The notes beneath the pieces were generated by a model that saw nothing but the letters and a program-made list of their open reading frames with translations, was not told the origin of the DNA and made no database searches. The position numbers and the translations under genes are program-made. A stretch of 14,654 bases of DNA from DASUXY01 sp036377675. Lineage in GTDB: Bacteria > Bacillota > Bacilli > Bacillales > Amphibacillaceae. Below, piece by piece: positions 5,568-13,633 of this stretch. Within the stretch, counting starts at the first letter, position 1, and each line of letters opens with the position of its first letter. The DNA lies in the NCBI GenBank assembly GCA_036377675.1, contig DASUXY010000039.1, forward strand, positions 1 to 14,654, written 5' to 3'.

Positions 5568-7322
5568 TTATTTTTGCGGAATTGTAAAATTAAAGGTCGT
5601 TCCTTTATTAAGCTTACTTTTTACCGTTATTGTTCCTTGATGTGCATCAACAATATTTTTGGCAATCGCCAGTCCTAAACCTGTCCCTTTTTGTTCGGTA
5701 TTGCGAACCCTTGATTTATCTGCTTTATAAAATCGTTCGAAGACAAATGGTAAATCTTCTTCAGGAATACCACTTCCACTATCTTTAATAGCGACATGAA
5801 AACATTCATCATTATTTTTTACATCGATGTGAACATAACCGCCTTCATCCGTATGCCTAATAGCGTTATCGATTAAGTTCGTAAACACTTGTTCCATTTT
5901 ATCAGGATCTAACTGTACGATCGGCTTTTCAAGTTGTTGACTGAGCTCAAGTTTGATGCGGTTATCGTCAGCAACCCCTTTAAATTTACGTAAAATCCGC
6001 TCAATATAACCTTCAACTTGTACAGGTTCTATATGCAATTGAATGTGACCAGCTTCCATACGAGCTAAGTCTAATAAATCATTGACGAGTCTGCTTAAAC
6101 GTAATGATTCCTCATAAATAATTTGCGCTAACTCATTTTTCTCTTCTTTAGACTCTGCAATATCATCTACGATTGCTTCACTATATCCTTGGAGCATCGA
6201 AATTGGGGTACGTAATTCATGAGATACATTGGCGATAAAATCTTTTCTTAACTTGTCCAAACGTCGCTCTTCTGTCATATCCCGAATGACAGCTACAGCT
6301 CCTCTAACATACGATTGATCATATAACGGCGTCATGAGCATCACCCAACTGCGACCTTGTAAACTTATTTCTTCTAAAACTTCTTTTTCACCGTGAATAA
6401 CTTCTTGTAAAATTTCGTTTAATTCTGTTGGCAATTGTTTATTATTTTCCGAAACAGGAAGATTATATTCGAAATACCAATCATCCATAAAACGCTCTGC
6501 CGGTGGATTCATAATGATAATTTCACCTGTTCGATTAAGAGTGACGACTCCATCTGCCATCGAACTGAGAATACTAGATAATTGTTCCTTTTCTTGTCGT
6601 AGAGCATTGATGTGGAACTTCAATTGTCGTCCCATCCGATTAAAGGCCAACGCTAATTCTCCGATTTCGTCATGTGTTAAAATCGGAACTTTCGTATTAA
6701 ATTCTCCCCGTGTTAAATCAAAAGCAGCTTCCCGCATTTTTATAAGCGGAGAAGTAATTCTTGTCGACAAGAAAAAGGCGAAAATAGTCGTTAAGATAAT
6801 CGCTATTCCTGCGGCTAGCAAAATAATATTCGTCGTTTCTGCTTTCGTTTCGTTTACGACGGCTAACGATTGGAAGACAAAAACAGCTCCCTTATTTTGC
6901 TTCACAGGTGTTCCTACGACCATTGCTTCCATTTCACTGTCCGGCATTCTAATCTGTTTCTTCATAATTTTTTTGTTGATTAAAACGTCATCACCTTCAC
7001 GTCGTAACCATTCTTCATCTAGATTAGCAAGGGCTTTCTCATCACTATCAGACATCCATACCGTATCATCTTCAAACAAGATGAGCACCCTACTTGCCGG
7101 GTCTTTCACGCGCTGAGTTGTGTCAACAATCAATGAACGATCGTCATACCGTTCAACCATCACCGAAACTTTCGTTGCCGTTTGTAAAAGGTCTTTTTCC
7201 GCTTCCTGAATATGAAAACTCTCAAAAAACTCCAATAACAAAATAGTTAATACGAACAATACAAAAGAAACTAGCAATAAGATCGTTACTGCTAGTTTTC
7301 CTACGACACTTCGCCAAAACAT
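5568..7322 (-). CDS. resE: Sensor histidine kinase ResE
   Basis: This is a membrane sensor kinase of 584 residues; B. subtilis ResE has about 589. It has a first helix at about 9-31, an extracytoplasmic region to about 164, a second helix at 165-186, a HAMP linker at about 187-240, a PAS-like region at about 245-350, the dimerisation helix with phosphorylated His368 in NVSHELRTP, and the ATPase domain. The ATPase domain shows the N box NLIDN (482-486), the G1 box DSGSG (514-518) and the G2 box GTGLGLA (546-552). It autophosphorylates and passes phosphate to ResD in response to oxygen limitation and nitric oxide (known in B. subtilis). The ATG at 7322 overlaps the resD stop by one base (TAATG). 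The 157-base gap that follows carries the start of a separate transcription unit. Confidence 0.97.
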   Translation of the reverse strand: MFWRSVVGKLAVTILLLVSFVLFVLTILLLEFFESFHIQEAEKDLLQTATKVSVMVERYDDRSLIVDTTQRVKDPASRVLILFEDDTVWMSDSDEKALANLDEEWLRREGDDVLINKKIMKKQIRMPDSEMEAMVVGTPVKQNKGAVFVFQSLAVVNETKAETTNIILLAAGIAIILTTIFAFFLSTRITSPLIKMREAAFDLTRGEFNTKVPILTHDEIGELALAFNRMGRQLKFHINALRQEKEQLSSILSSMADGVVTLNRTGEIIIMNPPAERFMDDWYFEYNLPVSENNKQLPTELNEILQEVIHGEKEVLEEISLQGRSWVMLMTPLYDQSYVRGAVAVIRDMTEERRLDKLRKDFIANVSHELRTPISMLQGYSEAIVDDIAESKEEKNELAQIIYEESLRLSRLVNDLLDLARMEAGHIQLHIEPVQVEGYIERILRKFKGVADDNRIKLELSQQLEKPIVQLDPDKMEQVFTNLIDNAIRHTDEGGYVHIDVKNNDECFHVAIKDSGSGIPEEDLPFVFERFYKADKSRVRNTEQKGTGLGLAIAKNIVDAHQGTITVKSKLNKGTTFNFTIPQK

Positions 7323-8038
7323 TAGTCTTCATCTACCTCAAATTTATAACCGACACCCCACACGGTGACAATCATTTTTGAGGCCTCCTTGGAAGCGTTA
7401 TTCAACTTTTCACGCAAACGTTTCACGTGCGTATCTACGGTGCGCAAATCTCCAAAAAACTCATATTGCCATACTTCTTTTAACAATTCTTCTCGTGTAA
7501 AGACCTTATCAGGAGTTTTAGCTAAGAAACATAATAACTCATACTCTTTCGGTGTAAGATTTACTTCTTGATCATCAGCTGTTACCCGGTGTGCATCATG
7601 ATCAATCGTCAGATGAGGAAATACGAGAACGTTTTTCGTTCGTGCATTCGCTTCACTATAGTTCGTAGCAGTAGCTCTTCTCAGTAAAGCTTTCACACGT
7701 AAAACAACTTCTCTCGGGCTAAAAGGCTTAACGATATAGTCATCTGTCCCGACTTCAAATCCTTGTACCCGATTCGATTCTTCTCCTTTTGCTGTTAGCA
7801 TAATAACAGGAGTATTTTTTTCTTTTCGCAAATGTTGACAAACTTCAATTCCATCCATCTCTGGCATCATTAAATCGAGTAAAATAAGATCATAGTCATT
7901 ATCAAGAGCAAGATTTAAAGCATCTTTTCCATTGGCGGCTTCTTCCACTACATAATTTTCACGTTCTAAATACATCCGTAGTAGACGACGAATCCGTTCT
8001 TCATCATCGACTACTAATATTTTAACTTCTTCTTCCAC
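7322..8038 (-). CDS. resD: Response regulator ResD
   Basis: An OmpR/PhoB-class response regulator of 238 residues. The receiver domain (about 5-120) shows the acidic pair Asp11-Asp12, the phosphorylation site Asp55 in LILLDLMMP, Thr82 and Lys104. The winged-helix DNA-binding domain (about 135-235) contains LTPKEYELL and RTVDTHVKRLREKL. Start is GTG at 8038, with AAAGGGGG about 9 bases upstream. ResD activates respiratory, cytochrome biogenesis and anaerobic genes; in B. subtilis these include resA, ctaA, fnr and nasD. It is paired with resE by a one-base overlap. A terminator and a consensus -10 just upstream suggest transcription separate from resABC. Confidence 0.97.
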   Translation of the reverse strand: MEEEVKILVVDDEERIRRLLRMYLERENYVVEEAANGKDALNLALDNDYDLILLDLMMPEMDGIEVCQHLRKEKNTPVIMLTAKGEESNRVQGFEVGTDDYIVKPFSPREVVLRVKALLRRATATNYSEANARTKNVLVFPHLTIDHDAHRVTADDQEVNLTPKEYELLCFLAKTPDKVFTREELLKEVWQYEFFGDLRTVDTHVKRLREKLNNASKEASKMIVTVWGVGYKFEVDED

Positions 8039-8074
8039 TTTACAAAACCCCCTTTAAAAAAGCATCTACTTTCA

Positions 8075-8080
8075 ATTATA
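8075..8080 (-). promoter_or_regulatory. -10 box of a resDE promoter
   Basis: A perfect TATAAT (minus strand) lies 37 bases before the resD GTG. No good -35 hexamer is seen 16-18 bases upstream, where the sequence is mostly T-rich terminator tail. The promoter is therefore probably weak or activator-dependent. Confidence 0.5.
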
Positions 8081-8090
8081 GATGAATGTT

Positions 8091-8142
8091 GTAAAAAAGT
8101 ATAAGAAAACCGTGGCATTTCGATATTATTTGCCACGATTCT
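8091..8142 (-). terminator. Intrinsic terminator after resC
   Basis: On the minus strand AATCGTGGCA (8140-8131) pairs with TGCCACGGTT (8117-8108) around a 13-base loop, with one G-U pair. The stem is followed by TTTTCTTATACTTTTTT. This is a strong Rho-independent terminator between resC and resD. Some read-through could still feed resDE. Confidence 0.85.
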
Positions 8143-8155
8143 CTTAAATTATTCG

Positions 8156-9352
8156 TTATGCAGCATATGAGTGTAAGCCAGCGAGAAGCAAGTTAACAGC
8201 AATTAAGTTAAACAAAATAATCGCAAATCCACCAATCGCTAACCACGCTGATTTCTCTCCATGCCAGCCTCGAGATAATCGTAAATGTAAAAATGCTGCA
8301 TAGAAAAACCATGTGATCAATGCCCACACTTCTTTTGGATCCCAGCCCCAGAAGCGGTCCCACGCAATTTGCGCCCAAATAGCAGCGAAGATGAGTCCTC
8401 CTAAAGTGAACACTGGAAAACCGATAGCTACGGAACGATACGTAATTTCATCTAATAAATCAGGATTAGCATTTTTTACTAATGGTTGCAGCGCTGCACC
8501 GACTCGTTTTCTGAAAACAAGGCGTAACACGATATATAAAATCGTACCTGTAAGGAAAGACCAAATTAATGTATTTAATTTTTTACCAGCATCTTTACCT
8601 TTCATCCAACCAGGTGTTTCAAATAATGGTTCCATACGGTCTTTTGTTAATAGATTTCCATCTTTCGGACCAGCAATTGCTGGTAAGTGGTATTGTGTCG
8701 TAACGATTTCATCTTGAATATTTGGATATTCAAATTTTGCCTCATAATCCAGAGCGTTAAATGTTACCGTAATAATGACAAATCCGAGAAACACAACTAA
8801 TGTATAAAGAATGATTTCTAACCATGTTGTTCGTGCACTGCGAACGGATTGATCGACTTGTCGTACTAAATAAATTAACCCCGTTACAAAACTGATGGCA
8901 AGAATTCCTTGTCCTAATGAAACGGTAATAACATGGATATATAACCAGTGACTCTTTAATGAAGCGACTAATGGTGATAGTTCGCTCGGATACATACTCG
9001 CATAAGCAATGATTAACATCGCGATTGGAAGTGCAAATAAACCGAGCACACCTACCCTATAAATGAAGTAGATAATAATGAAACCGAGAACGAGGGCCAT
9101 GCCTAAAAATGTCGTAAACTCAAACATATTTGAAACGGGCGCATGCCCACCTGCAATCCATCTCGTAATAAAATACGTCAGTTGTGCTAAAAAACCGAGA
9201 ATTGTAATCGTAATCCCAATTTTTCCAGCAACATCTTTTTTACTTTTATTTGTTCGCTTATCTCTAATCGTCGCCCCGAAGAAAAATGTGGCGATTAAAT
9301 ATAATATAAATGACGCATAAAGCATCGTACTACTTATATTAATTAAGCTCAT
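8156..9352 (-). CDS. resC: Cytochrome c biogenesis protein ResC (CcsA)
   Basis: A polytopic membrane protein of 398 residues, with about eight helices by eye. The tryptophan-rich WWD haem-handling motif lies at 326-343, including WDRFWGWDPKEVW. Conserved-type histidines that could bind haem are His70 in GGHAPVSNMFEF, His356 and His394. In System II cytochrome c maturation CcsA/ResC and ResB form the synthase that moves haem outward and attaches it to CXXCH sites of apocytochrome c. ATG at 9352 has AGAGGAGGA 5 bases upstream. The gap to resB is 21 bases, so the two are co-transcribed. A terminator follows. Confidence 0.96.
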   Translation of the reverse strand: MSLINISSTMLYASFILYLIATFFFGATIRDKRTNKSKKDVAGKIGITITILGFLAQLTYFITRWIAGGHAPVSNMFEFTTFLGMALVLGFIIIYFIYRVGVLGLFALPIAMLIIAYASMYPSELSPLVASLKSHWLYIHVITVSLGQGILAISFVTGLIYLVRQVDQSVRSARTTWLEIILYTLVVFLGFVIITVTFNALDYEAKFEYPNIQDEIVTTQYHLPAIAGPKDGNLLTKDRMEPLFETPGWMKGKDAGKKLNTLIWSFLTGTILYIVLRLVFRKRVGAALQPLVKNANPDLLDEITYRSVAIGFPVFTLGGLIFAAIWAQIAWDRFWGWDPKEVWALITWFFYAAFLHLRLSRGWHGEKSAWLAIGGFAIILFNLIAVNLLLAGLHSYAA

Positions 9353-9373
9353 CTAAATCCTCCTCTAAACAAT

Positions 9374-11014
9374 CTACTCATGTAATTTTTGCTGGTCGAC
9401 TACCATATTAATTGTTGTACCAGCAATTGCTTTTTTAATATCTTTTTGGATACCGAACCAGTTCTTATTCGTATGCGCAGCTAATAAAATACCTTCTTCT
9501 TTCGGATGGATCCATACTCTTCGATGTTGCCAATACATTCCTTGGATGACACCGATCATAAAAATAACAGCTCCAATGATAAAGAATGGTAACGTATAGT
9601 CGCGTCTGACTGTTAAACCACTAACATCTCGCGTATCGAATCCATCGATACTAATTTTATAGTTATTTTCCCCTGTCGGATCGATATTTCGTCCAATACC
9701 TATAAAGCTAATTTCACTAGCTTCGCTGTCTGGAGGATAGACTGCAAATACAAATGCAGGGTTTTTCGGATATTTTGATTCAGACCGCGGCTCCCCATCT
9801 TCTAAGACGTAATCTGGATAATAGTGTTCAATTTCAACACGGAAACCATTGTCTAATTCATAGGATGACTGTGGATCTAATAGCTCATCAACTGTAAATT
9901 TTGCTAACGGTTTTTTTTGTTCATCGTCTATATCATGAATAATAAATGACATCTCACTAAACTCATTGAGTTGATAACCAGCTTGATATAATGCGTAGCC
10001 ATCAAACTTTAATGGTTTATTCATCCGTATGTCTTCTTCTTTAACTTTTGTTAATTTTGGTTCTGCTCCAGTAACTTCTGATTCTTCAGCTTTATATACG
10101 ATGACGTCTGTTTGATAATTGCTTACAACTTCGCCTTGCTTTTCGATCGCTTCTTTAAAACGTTCGTCATTCTCATCATGTGTCTCTAAAGTGAATTTTT
10201 TGTTTTTAACATAGTATTCCCCATCCGTTCCAGGAATTACCGTTTGCTCCCCTTCTCTTACCCATACATATTCATCGAGGAAAAATAAAGGGGTTTGCCG
10301 TAAAATTGCAGCTAACAAAATAATGATGAGACCGATATGGTTAACGTACGGCCCCCATCTAGAAAACCGTCCTTTTTCAGCAACGATATGTCCATCTTCT
10401 TCTCTAATTTTATAGCCTTGTTTTTGCAAACTATCCTTTACACTGTTCACTTCATCTGTTGACACAGCTTCTGTTTTACTAAATAAACGCTGTCTCGTTA
10501 CAAATGTTTCATGTCGTTTTGGACGTTGCATTTTCAACGCCTTATACAACGGCACGACACGGTCAAGACTACAGATGACTAAAGATACGCCGATGAGTGC
10601 AATTAAGAGCAAATACCACCAAGAACTATATAAATTATGAAAGCCTAATTCGTAGTAGATCTTTCCTAAAATACCATAACGGTCCTCATAAAAAATAGCC
10701 GGATCACGTGATACGGCATCGGCCGGTATGTATATTTCTTGAGGAAAAATAGTTCCAATCGCAGAAGCAATTAATGCTAAAACGATTAACCAAATTCCGA
10801 CTTTTACTGATGAAAAGAAACTCCAAATTTTATCTATAATTGTTTTGTTATATGTTAAAGACCTACGAGCACTTCCATCGTAACGCATGTTAAGTAATTT
10901 TCTTTTATCATTTCCGTCGATATGTTGGTTTTTCTCAATGGGTTTCCCACATGCTTCACAAAGAACGGTGCCCTCAGGGTTCACATGTCCGCATTCACAT
11001 TTTATTTTATCCAT
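9374..11014 (-). CDS. resB: Cytochrome c biogenesis protein ResB (Ccs1)
   Basis: The product has 546 residues and is the partner of ResC in the System II haem lyase. A small N-terminal zinc-ribbon-like segment carries Cys6, Cys8, Cys19 and Cys22 (CECGH and CEACG). Helices lie at about 68-92, 128-150, 223-240 and, after a large extracytoplasmic domain of some 230 residues, 473-495. That arrangement is typical of ResB/Ccs1. The segment RWGPYVNHIGLIIILLAA at the third helix includes His226, a likely haem-related histidine. ATG at 11014 has GAGGG 6 bases upstream. It sits between resA and resC with gaps of 33 and 21 bases. The cysteine ribbon is on the cytoplasmic side, and its role is unknown to me. 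Confidence 0.95.
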   Translation of the reverse strand: MDKIKCECGHVNPEGTVLCEACGKPIEKNQHIDGNDKRKLLNMRYDGSARRSLTYNKTIIDKIWSFFSSVKVGIWLIVLALIASAIGTIFPQEIYIPADAVSRDPAIFYEDRYGILGKIYYELGFHNLYSSWWYLLLIALIGVSLVICSLDRVVPLYKALKMQRPKRHETFVTRQRLFSKTEAVSTDEVNSVKDSLQKQGYKIREEDGHIVAEKGRFSRWGPYVNHIGLIIILLAAILRQTPLFFLDEYVWVREGEQTVIPGTDGEYYVKNKKFTLETHDENDERFKEAIEKQGEVVSNYQTDVIVYKAEESEVTGAEPKLTKVKEEDIRMNKPLKFDGYALYQAGYQLNEFSEMSFIIHDIDDEQKKPLAKFTVDELLDPQSSYELDNGFRVEIEHYYPDYVLEDGEPRSESKYPKNPAFVFAVYPPDSEASEISFIGIGRNIDPTGENNYKISIDGFDTRDVSGLTVRRDYTLPFFIIGAVIFMIGVIQGMYWQHRRVWIHPKEEGILLAAHTNKNWFGIQKDIKKAIAGTTINMVVDQQKLHE

Positions 11015-11047
11015 CGATATCCCTCACAATAATCGCAGACTCCTTTA

Positions 11048-11620
11048 TTATTCTGGTAAAACTTGCTGAAAATAGCTTTCCAATCGTTCTAAAGTAAGTG
11101 CACCTTCCACAATTTCTACAATCTCTCCCTCAGGATTAATAAAAAATGTACTCGGTATCGGCCCTACTTTATACAAGTCGCTAACTTGACCTTTACTATC
11201 ATGCATAACAGGAAATGTCAAATCATATTTATCTATAAACCGGTCAATGACAAGTTGGCCACCATCTAAACTAACGGCTACTATTTCAATGCCTTGATTA
11301 TGGTATTCCGGATATAGTTTTTGCATATATGGCATTTCTGCTTCACATGGTTCACAATAAGTCGCCCAAAAGTTTAGCATAACTCCCTTTCCTTCTAAGT
11401 CACTCAGCTGAATAGATTCAAGCTCGTTATTTTCATTTATTTGTTCTAACTTAAAATCAGGAGCTTGATCACCAACTTTGTAGATCGTTTTATCTTTTTG
11501 GGAGTTTGATACTAATGCAAACACTACCGCACCTACCAATACTGCCAAGATGATTGAACGGAAAATAAAGCGATTTCTTTTTTTCTTGCTTTTTTTTGCT
11601 TTTCTCTTTTCCAAGCTCAC
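11048..11620 (-). CDS. resA: Membrane-anchored thiol-disulfide oxidoreductase ResA
   Basis: The product has 190 residues. A very basic N-terminus (about 4-21) and one helix (about 22-38) anchor a thioredoxin-like domain outside the membrane. The active site is Cys89-Glu-Pro-Cys92, the CEPC typical of ResA. Glu95 in CEAEMPYM matches the catalytic glutamate of B. subtilis ResA (Glu80), and Pro156 is the cis-proline. ResA reduces the haem-binding cysteines of apocytochrome c before haem attachment by ResB-ResC. I chose GTG at 11620, with GGGAG 8 bases upstream. In-frame GTGs at 11629 and 11635 lie at or before the predicted transcription start near 11634 and are unlikely. It is first in the resABC unit. 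Confidence 0.94.
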   Translation of the reverse strand: MSLEKRKAKKSKKKRNRFIFRSIILAVLVGAVVFALVSNSQKDKTIYKVGDQAPDFKLEQINENNELESIQLSDLEGKGVMLNFWATYCEPCEAEMPYMQKLYPEYHNQGIEIVAVSLDGGQLVIDRFIDKYDLTFPVMHDSKGQVSDLYKVGPIPSTFFINPEGEIVEIVEGALTLERLESYFQQVLPE

Positions 11621-11640
11621 GATTATCACTCCCACGCTCC

Positions 11641-11646
11641 ATTATA
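11641..11646 (-). promoter_or_regulatory. -10 box of the resABC promoter
   Basis: TATAAT on the minus strand is a perfect -10 hexamer, 20 bases before the chosen resA start. There is no recognisable -35 at 16-18 bases spacing, where the sequence is T/A-rich. This fits a promoter that needs an activator. In B. subtilis resA transcription depends on ResD. Confidence 0.6.
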
Positions 11647-11679
11647 CCACTTAACCATAGTGTAAAATATGTCTATTAT

Positions 11680-11700
11680 TTAACAATTCTTCTTTGTTAA
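11680..11700. promoter_or_regulatory. TTAACAA-N7-TTGTTAA dyad upstream of resA
   Basis: A perfect 7-bp inverted repeat (11680-11686 and 11694-11700) is centred near -56 from the predicted resA start. It overlaps the rluB stop codon. The arm TTGTTAAAT (minus strand) resembles the loose ResD-binding sequence TTTGTGAAT. It may be an activator site or a weak rluB 3' hairpin; no good U-tract follows. Confidence 0.35.
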
Positions 11701-12417
11701 ATTCCACATCTGTTTAACTTCCTTCGGTGTAAGTGCTCGATATTGTCCAGGTTGAAGACCTTTTAATGTTAACAACCCATATCGCTCACGCTTTAATTTG
11801 ATTACTGGATACCCTAAAGCATCCAGCATTCGACGAATATGCCTATTTTTTCCTTCTCTTAACGTAATTTCTAAAAGCATCGTTTGATCTTTTTTGTTCA
11901 CAGACTTAACTTTATACTGAACAGCTTTTAATAAATCATTTTTGTCTTTAATGCCCTTTCGTAGCTTTTCAAGTTCAGGCTTGCTTGGGATTCCTTTTAT
12001 TTTTGTGATGTAAACTTTATGAACACCATATCTCGGATGCATTAATCGATTGGCAAACTCACCGTCATTTGTTAATAAAATAAGTCCTGACGTATTGTAA
12101 TCGAGTCGACCGATGGGAAAAATACGTTCGTCAACAGTCGGGAGATAATCAGTAATAACTTTCCTATTTTTGTCATCTTTTAAACTTGAAATGACACCTC
12201 GTGGTTTATTCAATATAAAATAAACAGGTTGTTCTTTTTCTAAGAGGACTCCGTCTACTTCTATTTGATCCTTTGGCGACACTTTTGTCCCTAACTTTGT
12301 AACACGTTTTCCATTTACTTTTACGTGGCCACTTTCGATGAGTCGTTCAGCTTTGCGCCTGGAAGTGATACCACTTTGAGCAATTACTTTTTGTAACCTT
12401 TGTAACTTTTTTGACAT
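11680..12417 (-). CDS. rluB: Ribosomal large subunit pseudouridine synthase RluB
   Basis: The product has 245 residues. An N-terminal S4 RNA-binding domain (about 4-62, RLQKVIAQSG and RKAERLIESG) is followed by the RsuA/RluB catalytic domain. The catalytic aspartate is Asp106 in PIGRLDYNTSGLILLTND; other family motifs are LNKPRGV at about 69-75 and GKNRHIRRML further on. The enzyme makes pseudouridine in helix 89/90 of 23S rRNA (U2605 in E. coli numbering for RluB). ATG at 12417, with GGTGA 4 bases upstream, aligns with known starts; an in-frame ATG at 12477 lacks a binding site. It sits between spmB and resA as in B. subtilis, with 96- and 59-base gaps. I see no clear promoter in front of it. 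Confidence 0.95.
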   Translation of the reverse strand: MSKKLQRLQKVIAQSGITSRRKAERLIESGHVKVNGKRVTKLGTKVSPKDQIEVDGVLLEKEQPVYFILNKPRGVISSLKDDKNRKVITDYLPTVDERIFPIGRLDYNTSGLILLTNDGEFANRLMHPRYGVHKVYITKIKGIPSKPELEKLRKGIKDKNDLLKAVQYKVKSVNKKDQTMLLEITLREGKNRHIRRMLDALGYPVIKLKRERYGLLTLKGLQPGQYRALTPKEVKQMWNLTKKNC

Positions 12418-12513
12418 ATAATCACCATTTATTTCGTGTAATATTATGCTGTTGAAAGATTCAATCTGACTAAACATGTTATTTGTTCATGGACATGTTC
12501 TTGCGATTGAATG

Positions 12514-13044
12514 TTACGTAAAAATGATTGTTACAATTAGAATCGATGCTAGTATACCAATTAAATCTGCTAACAGTCCAACTTTTACTGCGTATCTTGT
12601 TTTTTTAATACCGACAGCCCCAAAGTAAACCGTTATAATATAAAGGGTTGTATCTGTACTCCCTTGCATCGTTGATGCTAATCGACCGATGAATGAATCT
12701 GGACCATATGTACTGATCAGTTCTGTTGTCATCCCAAGCGCTGCAGTCCCAGAAATCGGCCGAACGAGAGCAAGAGGAATAATTTCTGAAGGAATACCGA
12801 TCGCGGATAAAAAGGGTGAAATGAGTAAGACAAAGGCCTCTAAAGCGCCTGAACTTCTTAAAATTGAAATCGAAACAATCATTCCGACTAAAAAAGGGAG
12901 CAATGAAAAGGCCATATGAACACCTTCTTTACCCCCTTCAACAAATACTTCATATGTCGGTATTTTTTTCCACGTAGCTGTCAAAAGGACGACGAATAGA
13001 AAAAGTGGAATCATCCATGTACTTATAGTCGTTATGACTTGCAT
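12514..13044 (-). CDS. spmB: Spore maturation protein SpmB
   Basis: A polytopic membrane protein of 176 residues, the usual SpmB size (about 178), with a nucleoside-recognition/Gate-type domain. Recognisable segments are FVEGGKEGVHMAFSLLPFLVG at about 34-54, RPISGTAALGM near 95-105, and QGSTDTTLYIITVYFGAVGI near 126-145. With SpmA it is required for normal dehydration and heat resistance of the spore core in B. subtilis; the molecular activity is not settled. ATG at 13044 follows GGAGGAG, 3 bases after the spmA stop, so the two are translated together. Confidence 0.95.
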   Translation of the reverse strand: MQVITTISTWMIPLFLFVVLLTATWKKIPTYEVFVEGGKEGVHMAFSLLPFLVGMIVSISILRSSGALEAFVLLISPFLSAIGIPSEIIPLALVRPISGTAALGMTTELISTYGPDSFIGRLASTMQGSTDTTLYIITVYFGAVGIKKTRYAVKVGLLADLIGILASILIVTIIFT

Positions 13045-13047
13045 CGT

Positions 13048-13632
13048 TTATCTCCTCCATACACTTTTATAATAATAGAAACGATCGATTAACAGTGCAC
13101 TTACTGTCGACGTAATCGTCGCGATAATCGTTGTTCCTACAATTTCAGTTGGTGAAAGAGAGTTGTACTGCATACGAATAGCGATAACAGTTGTTGGGAT
13201 TATTGTTAAACCTGATGTGTTCAACGCCAAAAAAGTAATCATCGATCGTGATGCCTCTTGTGAGCCACTTAATTCTTTCATTTGTTGCATGGCCTTTAAA
13301 CCCATAGGTGTTGCAGCATTACCGAGACCGAATATGTTAGCTGTAATGTTTGAAAGAATATATCCGATCGCTGGGTGGTCTTTAGGGAGATCAGGAAAAA
13401 TTTTAATGACAATCGGTTTAAACAATTTAGCGAGTAGTTGGAGAATTCCAGCTTCCTCTGCTACTTTCATAATTCCGAGCCAAAACACTAGAACACTTAT
13501 TAAGCCAATCGATAAAGTAACCGCATCATTAGCACTTTCAAAAATAGCTTTATTCACTTCGTCCATCGTTCCATTAAAGATTGCATAGACGATGCCAATC
13601 ATCGCCATACTCGCCCAAATGATATTTACCAT
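13048..13632 (-). CDS. spmA: Spore maturation protein SpmA
   Basis: A polytopic membrane protein of 194 residues with a nucleoside-recognition/Gate-type fold. It begins with a hydrophobic helix (about 2-19). Characteristic segments are NIFGLGNAATPMGLKAMQQM at about 94-114 and LNTSGLTIIPTTVIAIRMQY at about 136-156. It works with SpmB and the cortex carboxypeptidase DacB in late spore core dehydration. The ATG at 13632 comes one base after the dacB stop (TAAAATG). AGGG lies about 11 bases upstream, so translation probably depends on coupling to dacB. Confidence 0.95.
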   Translation of the reverse strand: MVNIIWASMAMIGIVYAIFNGTMDEVNKAIFESANDAVTLSIGLISVLVFWLGIMKVAEEAGILQLLAKLFKPIVIKIFPDLPKDHPAIGYILSNITANIFGLGNAATPMGLKAMQQMKELSGSQEASRSMITFLALNTSGLTIIPTTVIAIRMQYNSLSPTEIVGTTIIATITSTVSALLIDRFYYYKSVWRR

Positions 13633-13633
13633 T

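Noticed and set aside
6514..7116. 200-codon plus-strand open frame opposite resE
   Set aside because: It lies wholly within the resE coding sequence, has no ribosome binding site or recognisable domain, and is a shadow of the minus-strand gene.
11629..11635. Earlier GTG starts of resA
   Set aside because: They sit at or before the transcription start predicted from the perfect TATAAT at 11641-11646, and the GTG at 11620 has a proper ribosome binding site.
12473..12500. AACATGT / ACATGTT repeats between spmB and rluB as a terminator or operator
   Set aside because: The arms are near-palindromic on their own, the stem is AT-rich and no U-tract follows; I could not tie it to a promoter.
13163..13588. 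141-codon plus-strand open frame opposite spmA
   Set aside because: The product is an antisense shadow of a well-supported membrane protein gene, without family features.
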